A stretch of DNA of 64,000 bases from CAVPDG01 sp963702535 (GTDB lineage: Bacteria; Chloroflexota; Anaerolineae; Anaerolineales; UBA4823): NCBI GenBank assembly GCA_963702535.1, contig CAVPDG010000024.1:372001-436000 (forward strand), written 5' to 3'. Positions within the stretch are counted from its first letter, which is position 1; each line of letters opens with the position of its first letter. The notes below the pieces were generated by a model. The model did no database searches. It was not told where the DNA came from and saw nothing but the letters and a program-made list of their open reading frames with translations. A program made the position numbers and the translations under genes. This document shows, piece by piece, positions 6,919-16,319 of this stretch.

Positions 6919-9405
6919 TCACGGATTGGTTACTGTTCCCGAGGTCGAACCATACAACCCACAAGCATCGACCACGCGAATATTAACAACGGCATATTGG
7001 TTTTGATAAAGTGTGTAAGGGCCTATGGAGACAATGCCGGATGTTGAATGCGGTTCAGCGGTACCATAACCGGCGGATTGCATGGAGGTATGATTATATG
7101 GGTAAGCAACGTCGTATGATAGTTGTCGGTTGTGATAACTTGAATATGTTGTTACAACTACACCCTGAATTATTAATGATTTATCGGTCCCATTATTTAC
7201 ACCAACCCCGGTTATTTTCCTCCCGAACATTGTGTCTTCAAAATAAATCTGACCGGAGACCGAAGGGCCATTTATAAACTCCAAGATAGATGTGTTGTCT
7301 CTAATCGAAGCGAGGCCGAAAATTAAGAAACCCGATATGGTCGACGTATTGTCCTCCGTAAGAATGATCAGTATAAGAATTCTCGGCTTCCGCAGCATAA
7401 CCTTGTGTTGGCGCACCTGGTCCTCCTGATAGAGCTATCGGCTCTGTTGGTTCAGAAGGAGCCCAGCCAGCAGGCAGATTGCATGTTTTTCTAGGTGGCT
7501 GTTTCAATAAATAACCTGGCATTGTGACAATTGGATTTTTCACAGCAGGTTTTTTATAGTGCGGGACATCTTTGCACTCTGGATCTTGGTATTTGGATCC
7601 TGTGCAAACCGGTGTATTCCCACTTGGATCTACATACGCAAGCGGCGAATTGAGTGCGTAGGCAAACCGATCCCACGCCTGAGAATTGCCCGCGCCGGGG
7701 ATGATCGTGTCGGGCGACAGGAATCGGGATAAATCAGGATCATACCAGCGTGCCCCGTAGAAGTAGATGGAGAGCTGGCTCTGCTCCCTTTGCCCCGTGT
7801 ACCGGTACGTGGTGGGTGTGGTACCTGAGGCGTACCTCTGCTCTCCCCAGGCTTTGAAACGCAATTCAGCGGTCTTGGTCCCATTCGCATCGGCGGTGAT
7901 GGCGGTGACTCCCGAGGTGGTCGTTCAAGAGCCAGTAGGTGGGATTAGTCGCGCCATCAACTACGCGGATGGCGACGCGGGTGCTTCCTGCATAAAAGTA
8001 GCGGCGCAGGGTGGTGGTGAGACCTACCGTTTCATACTCGGTGTGGTTGCCGATGTAGTAAGTATGTCGTGGTCGTGGATCCGCTAACGATCCAGGTGTC
8101 TTAACCCGTTGCCCGTCGCCATCGTAGAAAAACAACAACGAAAAGTTGGAACCGTTTTGCCTGGCTTCCACCAGGCGGTTCTCGGCGTCATACGTCAGCG
8201 TGTAGCTCACCCCGCCGATGGAACGCCCGATCATGTTGCCGTTGCAATCATAGGTATAGGTGTTACCCGCATAGGCAGAGACGGCGTGCGGGATGGTGCG
8301 TTCCCCGCCGTTGCATGCAGTAACATGAGCGTTATAGGTGTAATTCAGCCCCGCTTTGCTCGATAGGTTGCCGCTGGTGGCGTTATATTGGTAGCTTTCT
8401 GTGCTGTACGTCCCGCCCGTCCCGCCGGTTGCCGCGGCGGAAGTGAGGCGGTTGAGACCATCATTGTAGGTGAAGGTCTGTGTTTGTGTGGGAACCACCG
8501 TGTAGTCATAGATGTTATTCAGATTACCGACGGCGTCGTAGGATGAAGCGCCGGTGGTTGTGTTGTAGTAGCGCAGGTCCTGCAACGGGGTCACCACGGG
8601 AGACAGGTCATCCGACTTGATGCGCTTGAGCCGGCCGAGGCCGTTGCTGTCGCTCCAGGCAAAGTAGTCGTAATCGGTCCTGAGGATGGCAGCCCCGCCG
8701 CTATCGCCTAATAAGCGGATATCCACCCGCCCGGCGGCGTCGTAGCAGGTGCTCTTGACGTAGGTGGTGGAGCTGGCGGCCGTGTTGAGCAGCTTCTGCG
8801 GGTGGTAGGTGGTGTCCACCTGGGGGGTGATACCACCGAGGTTGTTGGAAGGGTATTTCATCAGCTTCACCAGGTCGGCGGAGTTGTAATCCCATTGGGC
8901 GGTGAACAGGTTGCTGCTGTCCAACGTCTTGCTCTCCTGGGTCATGCGCCCGCGGGCGTCGTACGCCCAGGTGGTGTAGAAGCCCGTGCCGTAATCCATG
9001 CGCGTGCGCTGCCCAATGCCATAGGTGCCTTGATCGTAAGTATAACTCACATCCGGGGTGGAATCGCAGGCGCCGGGACCGGTGTAGGTCTTGGAGGTCA
9101 GGCGGTTGAGCTCGTCGTAGCCCAGCGTGGTGACGCAGCCACGCGTCGGTCTGCGTCCACAGGGTGCCCAGGGCGTAATAGGTGTAGCCCAACTGCCCAT
9201 GTCGGGGTCGACATGCCGGTCTTGCGCCCGGCGAGGTCATAGGTCAGGGGGTGGTTCGACCTGCGGGTCTGCGGCGGCAGTAACGCCGGTAGCGGGCGGC
9301 AAGGGGATGATGAAGGTGAGAAGGATCAGAAGGCTAAGGAGACGGTATAAATGCAGACTGAATTGCCCCCCCCGTAGCGAGCAAAGAATGTTGCATGTGC
9401 GCCAT
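6919..9405 (-). CDS. RHS repeat protein with signal peptide and variable tip (main rhs gene)
   Basis: The ATG at 9405 has a GGGGAGGG ribosome site and a good promoter. The N-terminus is a secretion signal (HLYRLLSLLILLTFIIPLPP), in frame only if the run of eight G/C at 9366-9373 is one base too long. It leads within about 25 residues directly into RHS repeats (YDLAGRK, YDELNRL, YDARGRM, YDAENRL), the core (DHLGS, YTGQREQSQLS, ARWYDPDLSRFLSPDT) and the tip from about 7630. The tip is beta-rich, has several cysteines and is unrecognised. Other shifts lie near 9225, 9140, 7908 (an extra base compared with the other copies) and 7320. At about 828 residues it is short for an RHS protein, many of which exceed 1,400. 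The N-terminal and middle parts of the shell are missing, perhaps by deletion. Confidence 0.75.
7640..7990 (-). repeat. Shared RHS core 3' end, present in four copies
   Basis: Near-identical DNA encoding the end of the RHS core recurs four times on the same strand: here, at 6040-6360, at 3480-3930, and at 841-1075 continued at 1586-1972 across the inserted element. All copies end at the same place, the N-P-L-x-Y-x-DP junction, but start at different points in the core. This is the homologous stretch through which a downstream tip could be moved onto the main gene by recombination. Comparing the copies also shows single-base differences that break reading frames at 6240 and 7908. Confidence 0.85.
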
Positions 9406-9461
9406 TGTCAAACCCTCCCCAACGAACAAGAACGACGGCGATGTTGAAAACCCCCAGATTG

Positions 9462-9490
9462 ATAGTACAAGAATTCACGAGGAATGTCAA
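9462..9490 (-). promoter_or_regulatory. Sigma-70-type promoter of the main rhs gene
   Basis: On the minus strand a perfect TTGACA (9490-9485) is separated by 17 bases from TACTAT (9467-9462). The start site would fall near 9456, giving a 5' leader of about 50 bases that contains the GGGGAGGG ribosome site before the ATG at 9405. No comparable promoter was seen in front of the other three RHS core copies. Confidence 0.65.
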
Positions 9491-9667
9491 ATTAAGACTC
9501 TGTTATGGAATGCTTCATCAAGAATCATCCCCAATCTAGTTTTTTTCTTCCAATCGGCGTGGACTCAGATCCAGAGAGCGTTATTCGATCACTTAGGATC
9601 GTTCGGGGGTACCTGATATCCCAAATACAATTCGGGTCTGAATGAGCGAAGATACTGAAAGCCCCCA

Positions 9668-9689
9668 CACGGTTGCGGAGGCAACCGTG
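9668..9689. repeat. Perfect 9-bp hairpin in the rhs upstream gap
   Basis: CACGGTTGC pairs with GCAACCGTG across a GGAG loop. It lies in the gene-free stretch 9491-9796 upstream of the rhs promoter and has no T-tract, so it reads more like a small interspersed palindrome than a terminator. Apart from this hairpin, the rhs promoter (9462-9490) and the terminator at 9797-9828, I see nothing else in the 445-base gap. Confidence 0.4.
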
Positions 9690-9796
9690 CTCTACCCATT
9701 TGTTGAGTTTTTATAATTGTCCTGTAAGTCAGGCACTCCCGATCGTTTTCGTGAGCGGTGTTCCATAAACACAGGGTTGAGCGGCAGGAGCTTAAT

Positions 9797-9828
9797 AAAA
9801 AGACTGCGGGCATAGCCCGCAGTCTTTT
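9797..9828 (-). terminator. Terminator after the six-META lipoprotein gene
   Basis: A 13-14 bp GC-centred stem (AAAGACTGCGGGC with GCCCGCAGTCTTT, loop ATA) lies about 20 bases beyond the stop codon at 9851. It has A-rich and T-rich edges, so it can act as an intrinsic terminator on the minus strand and insulates the rhs locus from readthrough. Confidence 0.8.
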
Positions 9829-9850
9829 AGTTTGTTCCACTTCCGTCAGC

Positions 9851-12818
9851 TTACGGCGTCGGTGTTGCGATCATCTCCGGCAGCGGCGTGGCAACCGGAT
9901 TTTCAATCTCCGGCGGCGCTGCTACTACGGCCGCGTAGATCATGATGTCCCAGGTGGTCCTGCTCGTCTGACCTACAGCATCCGTCACCGTCAGGGTGAC
10001 GGTATAGTTACCCGGATTCGTGAAGGTGTACTGTACCACCGCGCCTTGCAACGTGGCGCCGTCACCCATATCCCATGCGTAGCTGGTGATACCGGCGTCC
10101 GAGATGGAAGCCGAGCCGTCAAAGGTGACCGGCGTGGCTGAGTCGCCTGTGGGTGGAGCGATGATCACGGCAACCGGCGGCGGCGGCGGAACGGGGGTCG
10201 CCGGAGCCAGGACGCTGATGACCCAGGTGGTTGAATCTTGCAGGTTGCTGGCGTCGGTGACGGTCAGGACAACCTGGTAGTCGCCCGGATTGGCGTAAGC
10301 GTGTGTGACGGTAGCGCCAGTCGCTTTTGCGCCATCGCCCAGGTCCCAGGAGTAGGCGGTGATGCCCACTGCGGATTGCGATGCTGAGCCATCGAAGGTC
10401 ACCTGCTGGTTCACATCCGCCTGGCGGGGTGCGCTGATCGCAGCCTGAGGCGGCACGGGATCCACCGGCGGCTCGACATTATCGGGGGGGACGGGTGTCG
10501 TATTGGTGGGCGGCGTCGACATGAAGAACAGGACTTCATTCACCGTAGTGGTGATGCGCAGCCGGGTGTCATTGACGGTAAAGGTCGCCGCCTGGCTCAG
10601 CCAGGTGAGGAAGGTAGATTCCTGTTGCATGAGGGCTTCTGAGCAGGCAGCACTGGAGCTGGTCAGCCCGGTGATGGTGATACTGCTTCCGTTTGCGGTA
10701 AAGCGCCCGCTGTAGTTGTTGCAGCCGGTGTAACCGCTCAGCGTGCCATTGGAGGCAAAGAAGGCAGTCGGTTCGCTGCCGGTGAAGACGTTATTGTTGC
10801 CGTAGGCTTGCAGGTACCACTTGCGGTCCACCAGGACGGTAACCGGGGTCACCGGAGGCGCATCGGCTGGCGGTGTGGAGGAGTAGACCAGCACGCCGGT
10901 AGCGGTGGGGATGATGAGCTGCCCGCCCGCCATGGAGTAGCCGGTAGCCTGCTGGAGCTGGCTCAGGTACTGCTGCTCCTGCTCCATCACACCCTGCGGG
11001 GTGGTGCAAGATTTCATGGTTGTCGCAGCCGGACCAACCTTGAATCCGGGGGCGATCTGGGCGGTGTAGTTGTTGCAGCCGGAGATACCGCTGACCGAGC
11101 CGCTGACGGCGTCGGCGTTGACGAAGAACTGGGCGGTGATCTGCGAGCCAGACAGGATCGCCTGGTTGTTGATGGAGATCAGCCACCAGAAGGTGCCCTG
11201 CAGCGGGCGCAGGTCAACCTGCGGTACAACCTCCACCGGCAGGGCTTTGAAGACCAGCATCTTGCCCTCGCCGTAAGGCATCCTGAGCACGTCGCCGACG
11301 ATGGCATACTGGCTGGCGCTGGTGAGGGCAGTCAGGAATTCGGTCTCTTGCTCTGCCACGGGCGATTCGCATGCCATGAAGGTGGTGGCGGGCTGGTTGA
11401 TCTTGATCTCGGTCAGCGAGGCGATGAAGGTGGTGTTGTACTCGTTGCAGCCGCTGCGCCCCTGCAGCAAGCCCGAGGGAGAGCCGGGCTGGCGGGTGAA
11501 GAAGGCGTTGAACTCAGCGCCTTCCACCGGCGCGGTGGGGTTGTTGATATCGCCCATGGCGGTGAGCACCCAGTTGGAGCCCAACAGGGGCGTGCGGTCT
11601 GCCACGAAGGACATCATGCCCTCGGACGTGGTCAGCAGCATCTGGTTCGCCAGGATCTGGTAGCTCTGCGCCCCGTTGATGGCAGCCAGGTAAGCCTGCT
11701 CCGTGGGGGCGGTTTCCTCGGGGCAAGCCATGAACGTGGTGGCATCGTGTTGGTGATGGTCAGGTTCGTCCCGTCCAGCGTGTAGCCGGCGTTGTAGTTA
11801 TTGCACACCACCACGCCGCCCACGGTGCCCTGGGTTGCGTCTTCACCGGGGATGAACTGCATGGTGAGCGGGGTAATCTTCCGTTACCGGCGCGCCGGCA
11901 AAGGAAACCAGCGTCCAGAGCGTGTACTCCAGCGGCAGGGATGCCGAGGTGTAGGTGAGCACCTCTGCGCCGCCGTTGGCGCGTGATCTGCAGCACAGGT
12001 CCGCGGATGGCGTAGCTCTCGGCTTTGGCGATGCTCGCCAGGTAGGCGCTTTCCTGCTCCATGCCGATCGTGCATGCCCGCAACGTGGTAACCGGCATGC
12101 TGACGGTCATATTGCCGTCCTGAGCGGTAAAACCGGCAACGTAAGTGTTGCAGCCGGCCTCACCGGCCAGGCTGCCGTCCTCATTGAAAACCACTGTGAT
12201 GGCTACGCCCGGCTCGACCTGCGTGGGGGCGTCTGGGCTGCCAGAGGCAATCAGCACCCAGTTCGTGCCCACCAGCGGCACCTCGCCGATGGTGTAGATC
12301 AGCACGCCTTGCGTGCCATCGCCGGGATCGTAGAAGATCTGCAGGCGACCTTCGGGCGTGAAAGCGAAGGTCTTGGCTTGCTGCAAGGCTGCCAGGTATG
12401 CCGTTTCTTCCTGGCTGCCGGTCTCGCAGAACATCATGGTGGAAGCCAGCGGACCTACCGTGATCTGCTCGCCAGCCAGGGTGTAGCCGCCGGTGTAATT
12501 GTTACAACCGCCGGAGCCGTTTACCGTCCCATCCGCGTTGAAGGTGGCAGTGATTTTAATGCCTTCTGGGACCACGGTGGGGTTGGTGGGGTCGCCGGAC
12601 GCCACCAGCACCCAGAGCTGGTCCTGGAGCTGGGCGCTGAAATCGGGCGTGGGGGTGGGCGGGGGCGGCTCGGTCGGCGCAGGCGGCGGCGTGGTCGGCT
12701 CGAGCGTGGCAGTCGGGGCTGGCGCCGGCGCCGGCTGGCAGGCAGCCAGCAGCATGGCGAGCAGCAGCAGCACAGACAAGACTGCCCAGGGCGCCCTATG
12801 GGTTGTTTTCTGTTTCAT
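9851..12818 (-). CDS. Surface lipoprotein with six META (HslJ-like) and two PKD domains
   Basis: The start MKQKTTHRAPW leads to a lipobox (LLLAMLLAAC) and a Pro/Thr-rich linker. Six META domains follow, each with the W-x-L strand, a GC-N-x-Y motif (SGGCNNYTGGYT, AGCNTYVAGF, VVCNNYNAGY, SGCNEYNTTF, SGCNNYTAQI, TGCNNYSGRF) and a second Cys before an E-x-x-(Y/F)-L helix. Two PKD domains (FDGSASQSAVGITAYSWDLGDG and a close copy) precede a short Pro/Thr end. META domains are known from HslJ and from secreted proteins; their molecular function is poorly defined. PKD domains mediate binding outside the cell. Three single-base shifts cluster at about 11985, 11875 and 11740, all within the third META domain; without them it is one protein of about 990 residues. 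The ribosome site is GAGGAG before the ATG. Confidence 0.85.
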
Positions 12819-13088
12819 CGATTTCTTCTCCTCTTGATCGTGTCAAAATTTTGTTGGCGATTAGATGCGGATAAACAAGGTATCCCCACCGTTTTTCGAT
12901 GCATCGAATTCTTTAGATTTAACGCATCCCTCCATTCAGTAGTTCCCTTAAGTTTAGAGAACTGAGTGATTATAAACATAAATAATTAATGGTGGTTAAG
13001 AAAAGGTAAAGACACGTCATGTATTCAGCCTATTCACGTCTTAATCATCAGAAATAAAAAAACCACAAAACCACAAGGAGATAATCCC

Positions 13089-13771
13089 ATGAAAATCACA
13101 ACCCGTTCGCTCATCGTCCTGATCGTTATTGGCTTGCTGGCTCTCGGCGCGGTTGGCGTGGCTTCGGCTGGCGCTCTCTCTGCTAAGGCGTTGCTCTTCC
13201 AGGAGCAGGATGAAGTGGAAGTCTTTGGCGCCGTCGAACAGGTCACTCCGAATTTCATCACCGTCCAGGGCAAGGACATTCGCCTCACTCCGCAAACCGA
13301 ATTCAAGGATAGCATTGAAGTAGGGGCATTGGTGAAGGTGCATGCAATCCTCGCGGATGACGGCAGTTTGACCGCTCGAGAGATCGAGCTGAGCCTTCCT
13401 GCAGTTGTGGATGACAATTCCAACGACAACCAGGGCACGGATGATAACAGCAACACGAATACCAATCAGAACGATAACGGCATCGATGATGACAACAGCA
13501 ATTTGAACAGCAATGACAACGACGAAGACAATAGCAACATGAACGGCAACGATAATCGATGACGACGATAATGGCAACATGAATGGCAACGATAACGGCG
13601 GCATCGACGATAACAGCAACGCCAATGACGATAACGGCAACGATAATGGCAACGACAATGGCAACAGAACGATCATGGCAATAACAGCAATGACCATGAC
13701 GACGATAACGGCAACGGTCACCATGGCGGCGCGACGACGATGATAACGGCAATGGCGGTTTCGACGACTGA
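13089..13771 (+). CDS. Secreted DUF5666-like protein with a long Asn/Asp/Gly low-complexity tail
   Basis: A signal sequence (LIVLIVIGLLALGAVGVASA) precedes a small beta-domain of the DUF5666 type (VEVFGAVEQVTPNFITVQGKD, LTPQTEF, GALVKVHAIL, AREIEL). A tail built of NDN, DDN and GND repeats follows. The first frame stops at 13562, but the repeat carries on to a TGA at 13769-13771 (ending DDNGNGGFDD) through about three frame shifts near 13555, 13665 and 13730. DUF5666 resembles OB-like folds in exported proteins. The acidic, amide-rich tail could bind calcium or be a flexible spacer; that part is inference. An AAGGAG ribosome site precedes the ATG. The gene is divergent from the six-META gene. 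Confidence 0.75.
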
Positions 13772-13804
13772 TCCCCAACCAGCCACTCCCTGACCCATAC
13801 ACAA

Positions 13805-13843
13805 AAGCTACCCGGGCGAAAAATCGCTCGGGTAGCTTGTTTT
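13805..13843. terminator. Bidirectional terminator between convergent genes
   Basis: A 15-bp stem (AAGCTACCCGGGCGA with TCGCTCGGGTAGCTT, one G-T pair, AAAA loop) is followed by GTTTT on the plus strand and preceded by A-rich sequence. It lies between the 3' ends of the DUF5666 gene and the hydrolase gene and could serve both. Confidence 0.85.
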
Positions 13844-13907
13844 GGTGAGAGTTCTCGGTGGACCCTCACGGAAATCCCATTGGGCGGGTGCTTCTTTTTG
13901 AGCGCCG

Positions 13908-14783
13908 CTAAGGCTGCAGGTTCTCGGCGAAGAATTGCACCAGGCGCTGCTCGTACTCTTGCGGGTACTGGCTGAAAACGCGCGCATGCTGCGCGCCGCT
14001 TGCGACCCACAAGGCAGCCCGCTCGCCCAGCGTTTGGGCGAAGAGCTCATTGAAAGCCTTCTCCAGCTCATCGCCGCCGGCGGCAATCAGCAGGAAGCGC
14101 GTGCCCGGCGCCGCCTGCATCGATTCGAGCAAGGGGGTGGGGGGCTGCTCGCCGCTGAGCAATTGCACCGTGCCGTACATCACCCGCGTGGTGAAGTTGC
14201 GCACCAGCGGTCTCTCGGAGGGCAGCGCCAACAGCTCTGCCATGGAGCGGCGGGTGGCGCCATCTGCGGCGATGGCGGTGATCTGCGGGTAAGCGGACGC
14301 CGCTCCCAGCAGGGCTTCGCCGCCCATGGAGATGCCCAACCCGCCGATTTGCGCCACTTCGGGACGGCTTTCGAGGAATTGCACCGCCGCCCCCACATCT
14401 TGCGTCCCCTGCCAGCCGAGCTGGTTGGTCTTGCCGCCGCTCTCGCCGTGCCCGCGCTGGTCGACCGCCAGCACGCCGTAACCTTGGCGCCTCAGCATCT
14501 CGGCGTAAGGGCGCAGGTTTTCGCGCGAGCCGCCCGCGCCGTGCAGCAGCAGGATGGCGGCGCCGTTGGCAGGCGGCGTGTACCAGCCCGCCAGCGTGAC
14601 GCCGTCCGCGGTCTCAAACGAAACCGGTTGGAAGCCTTGCGGCGGCGGTCCGACGGTCTTTTTGGCAGGCAGTGTAGCCGCCAGCCCAAATCCGGCGGGC
14701 AGGAGGATATACAACGCAAACATCACCAGGAGGATGATGATCGCCGCCCGGATGTAGATGCGATAGCGGTTGCCGCGCTTCAT
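13908..14783 (-). CDS. Membrane-anchored alpha/beta hydrolase
   Basis: A basic start and one membrane helix (residues 12-33) anchor an alpha/beta-hydrolase domain facing outward. The oxyanion turn is LLLHGAGGSREN (H81), and the nucleophile elbow is G-I-S-M-G with Ser152. The acid is probably D238 (AAGGDEL) and the base H266 (SGAQHAR). A GHGESGG motif at 111-117 is typical of the serine-hydrolase group related to YqkD and esterases. At 291 residues it is of normal length. The substrate cannot be read from the sequence. It ends shortly before the shared terminator and lies just downstream of the ketosynthase-like gene on the same strand (20-base gap), so the two may be cotranscribed. Confidence 0.85.
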   Translation of the reverse strand: MKRGNRYRIYIRAAIIILLVMFALYILLPAGFGLAATLPAKKTVGPPPQGFQPVSFETADGVTLAGWYTPPANGAAILLLHGAGGSRENLRPYAEMLRRQGYGVLAVDQRGHGESGGKTNQLGWQGTQDVGAAVQFLESRPEVAQIGGLGISMGGEALLGAASAYPQITAIAADGATRRSMAELLALPSERPLVRNFTTRVMYGTVQLLSGEQPPTPLLESMQAAPGTRFLLIAAGGDELEKAFNELFAQTLGERAALWVASGAQHARVFSQYPQEYEQRLVQFFAENLQP

Positions 14784-14802
14784 AGGAGTGTGGGCAATGG
14801 GG

Positions 14803-16068
14803 CTACCCGGGCAGGGCTACCACCAGGCTGTCATAATACGTGCCGGCGCCAAAGCCGTCGATGAGCACGTGGTCGCCCGGGTGCATCTGTGGCAGCTGCT
14901 TGAGGAAGGCGATCATGTTCGATGCCGCGCTGACATTGCCGAACTCGGTCAGCAGCCAGGGCATGGGGATGTGGATGCCTTCGTTATTGAGGTGCTTCTC
15001 CTTGAGCTTGTTGATCTTCAGATTGGCGTGGTGCACAATGGCGACGGCGATGCCGTGATCCGGCAAGCCCCGCGCAGCCACCATCTCCTGGTATTTGTGA
15101 TAGACAATACGTACCACGCCCACGCCGTTGCGCACGAAAAGCTTGACCATGCCCATCATGCCCGCCATGGCGATGGGCATGCCGTCTTCCGGCTCGTGCA
15201 TCAAGCCGGCGACGCGGAAGTGGTTCTGACCGGCGGTGGAGGTCTCGATATTGGTGCTGTCCAGGTGGCGCTGGCGGGAGTGCGGGTAGAACATGTGCAC
15301 CGCCAGGACGCCTTCCTCGTCGTACACCTCTGCCGTCTCGCCCACCAGGAACTGCATGCTCTCGCCGGGCACCAAGCCGATCACGCCGGCGCCGTTGCCG
15401 AAGAACTGCAGGGCGTTGATGTCGTTGGATGCGTCGATGAAGCGGCTCAAGCCTTCGATGCCGCCCACCAGCACCTTCTTGCCAAGTAATTCCTCCGCCA
15501 GGTTGTGATTCGCCGGATTTTGCGTTCCCAGGGCGGGGTTGAGCGCCAGGTGCAGGGCGCCGGCTGAGCCGTCGCAGGCTTTGTGCACGCTGACCTTGAT
15601 GGCGCTCTCGGGGATGCCCGCGGCGCGGGCGATGCGCTCGGTGTAATCGGTGGAGATCGGTCCGCTGGAGCCGATCAGCACACCCTGGACTTCGCCCGGC
15701 TCCCAGCCGCATGCCTGCGCGGCGCGCTGCAGCAAGCGGGCGCCTACTTCGGTCTCCACCTGCAGGTACTCCTCGTCCGTCAGCCTGGCGATGTGGTGGC
15801 GGTGAAAGAAGCCGAGCTGGCTGAGGTCCATGCGGGCTTCATCTTTCAACGGCTCGCCGAGACGCTCCTCGATGCGCTTCACCAGTGCGGCGTTATCGTA
15901 GCTCTCGCCCCAGGAGCCGTACGCGCCGCCGATGCCTACCGCCGTGTTAGTGACCTGCTTGATCCCCACCGGCACGCCGCCAACCGCCAGCTTCTCTACC
16001 ACCACCCCCGGCTGCTCGAAGAATGAAAGCGGGGCAGTCGCTGAGGGTTCGGTTTGATCTATTGTCAT
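14803..16068 (-). CDS. FabH-like ketosynthase III / thiolase-fold enzyme
   Basis: The 421-residue protein has the Cys-His-Asn triad of ketosynthase III enzymes: C165 in VHKACDGSAGAL, H346 in VHHAN (compare HQAN of FabH) and N378 in EFGNVSAAS. The C-terminal GFGAGTYYDSLVV matches the closing GxG loop of the family. It is about 100 residues longer than FabH because of an extended start and a lid region (residues 50-110). It may therefore belong to the wider group that makes C-C bonds in polyketide, isoprenoid (HMG-CoA synthase-like) or secondary pathways. No acyl carrier protein or other fatty-acid gene is nearby, so a housekeeping FabH role is unlikely. The ATG at 16068 is the first in frame. 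Confidence 0.8.
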   Translation of the reverse strand: MTIDQTEPSATAPLSFFEQPGVVVEKLAVGGVPVGIKQVTNTAVGIGGAYGSWGESYDNAALVKRIEERLGEPLKDEARMDLSQLGFFHRHHIARLTDEEYLQVETEVGARLLQRAAQACGWEPGEVQGVLIGSSGPISTDYTERIARAAGIPESAIKVSVHKACDGSAGALHLALNPALGTQNPANHNLAEELLGKKVLVGGIEGLSRFIDASNDINALQFFGNGAGVIGLVPGESMQFLVGETAEVYDEEGVLAVHMFYPHSRQRHLDSTNIETSTAGQNHFRVAGLMHEPEDGMPIAMAGMMGMVKLFVRNGVGVVRIVYHKYQEMVAARGLPDHGIAVAIVHHANLKINKLKEKHLNNEGIHIPMPWLLTEFGNVSAASNMIAFLKQLPQMHPGDHVLIDGFGAGTYYDSLVVALPG

Positions 16069-16319
16069 TCATATGCACCTATCCAGATACCGTCCTGAGA
16101 CGGGAATTAAACATATTTTGTCCGATTATACGCGTTATTCAGGCATTTTACCCTAATGAGGAGGATGTCAAGGATATCACACTTCGCTTCTTCCAACTGC
16201 ATAGGTCCCAGGATCATTAAAATCCAGATCGCCTCACTTCACCAGCCCAACTCCGGTTAAAATGGACGCCAACTCTCCTTACCCCGCAAGCAGGTGAGAT
16301 CAATTTTCAAGGATGCAAA

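Noticed and set aside
10808..11785. Long plus-strand frame opposite the six-META gene
   Set aside because: It is a shadow of the GC-rich coding strand, has no ribosome site, and its composition (Gly, Arg, His and Val-rich) is typical of antisense frames.
13440..13770. Short repeated units that at first resemble a CRISPR-like or tandem-repeat array
   Set aside because: The repeats are irregular, in triplet register, and encode an Asn/Asp/Gly protein tail. No constant repeat with unique spacers is present.
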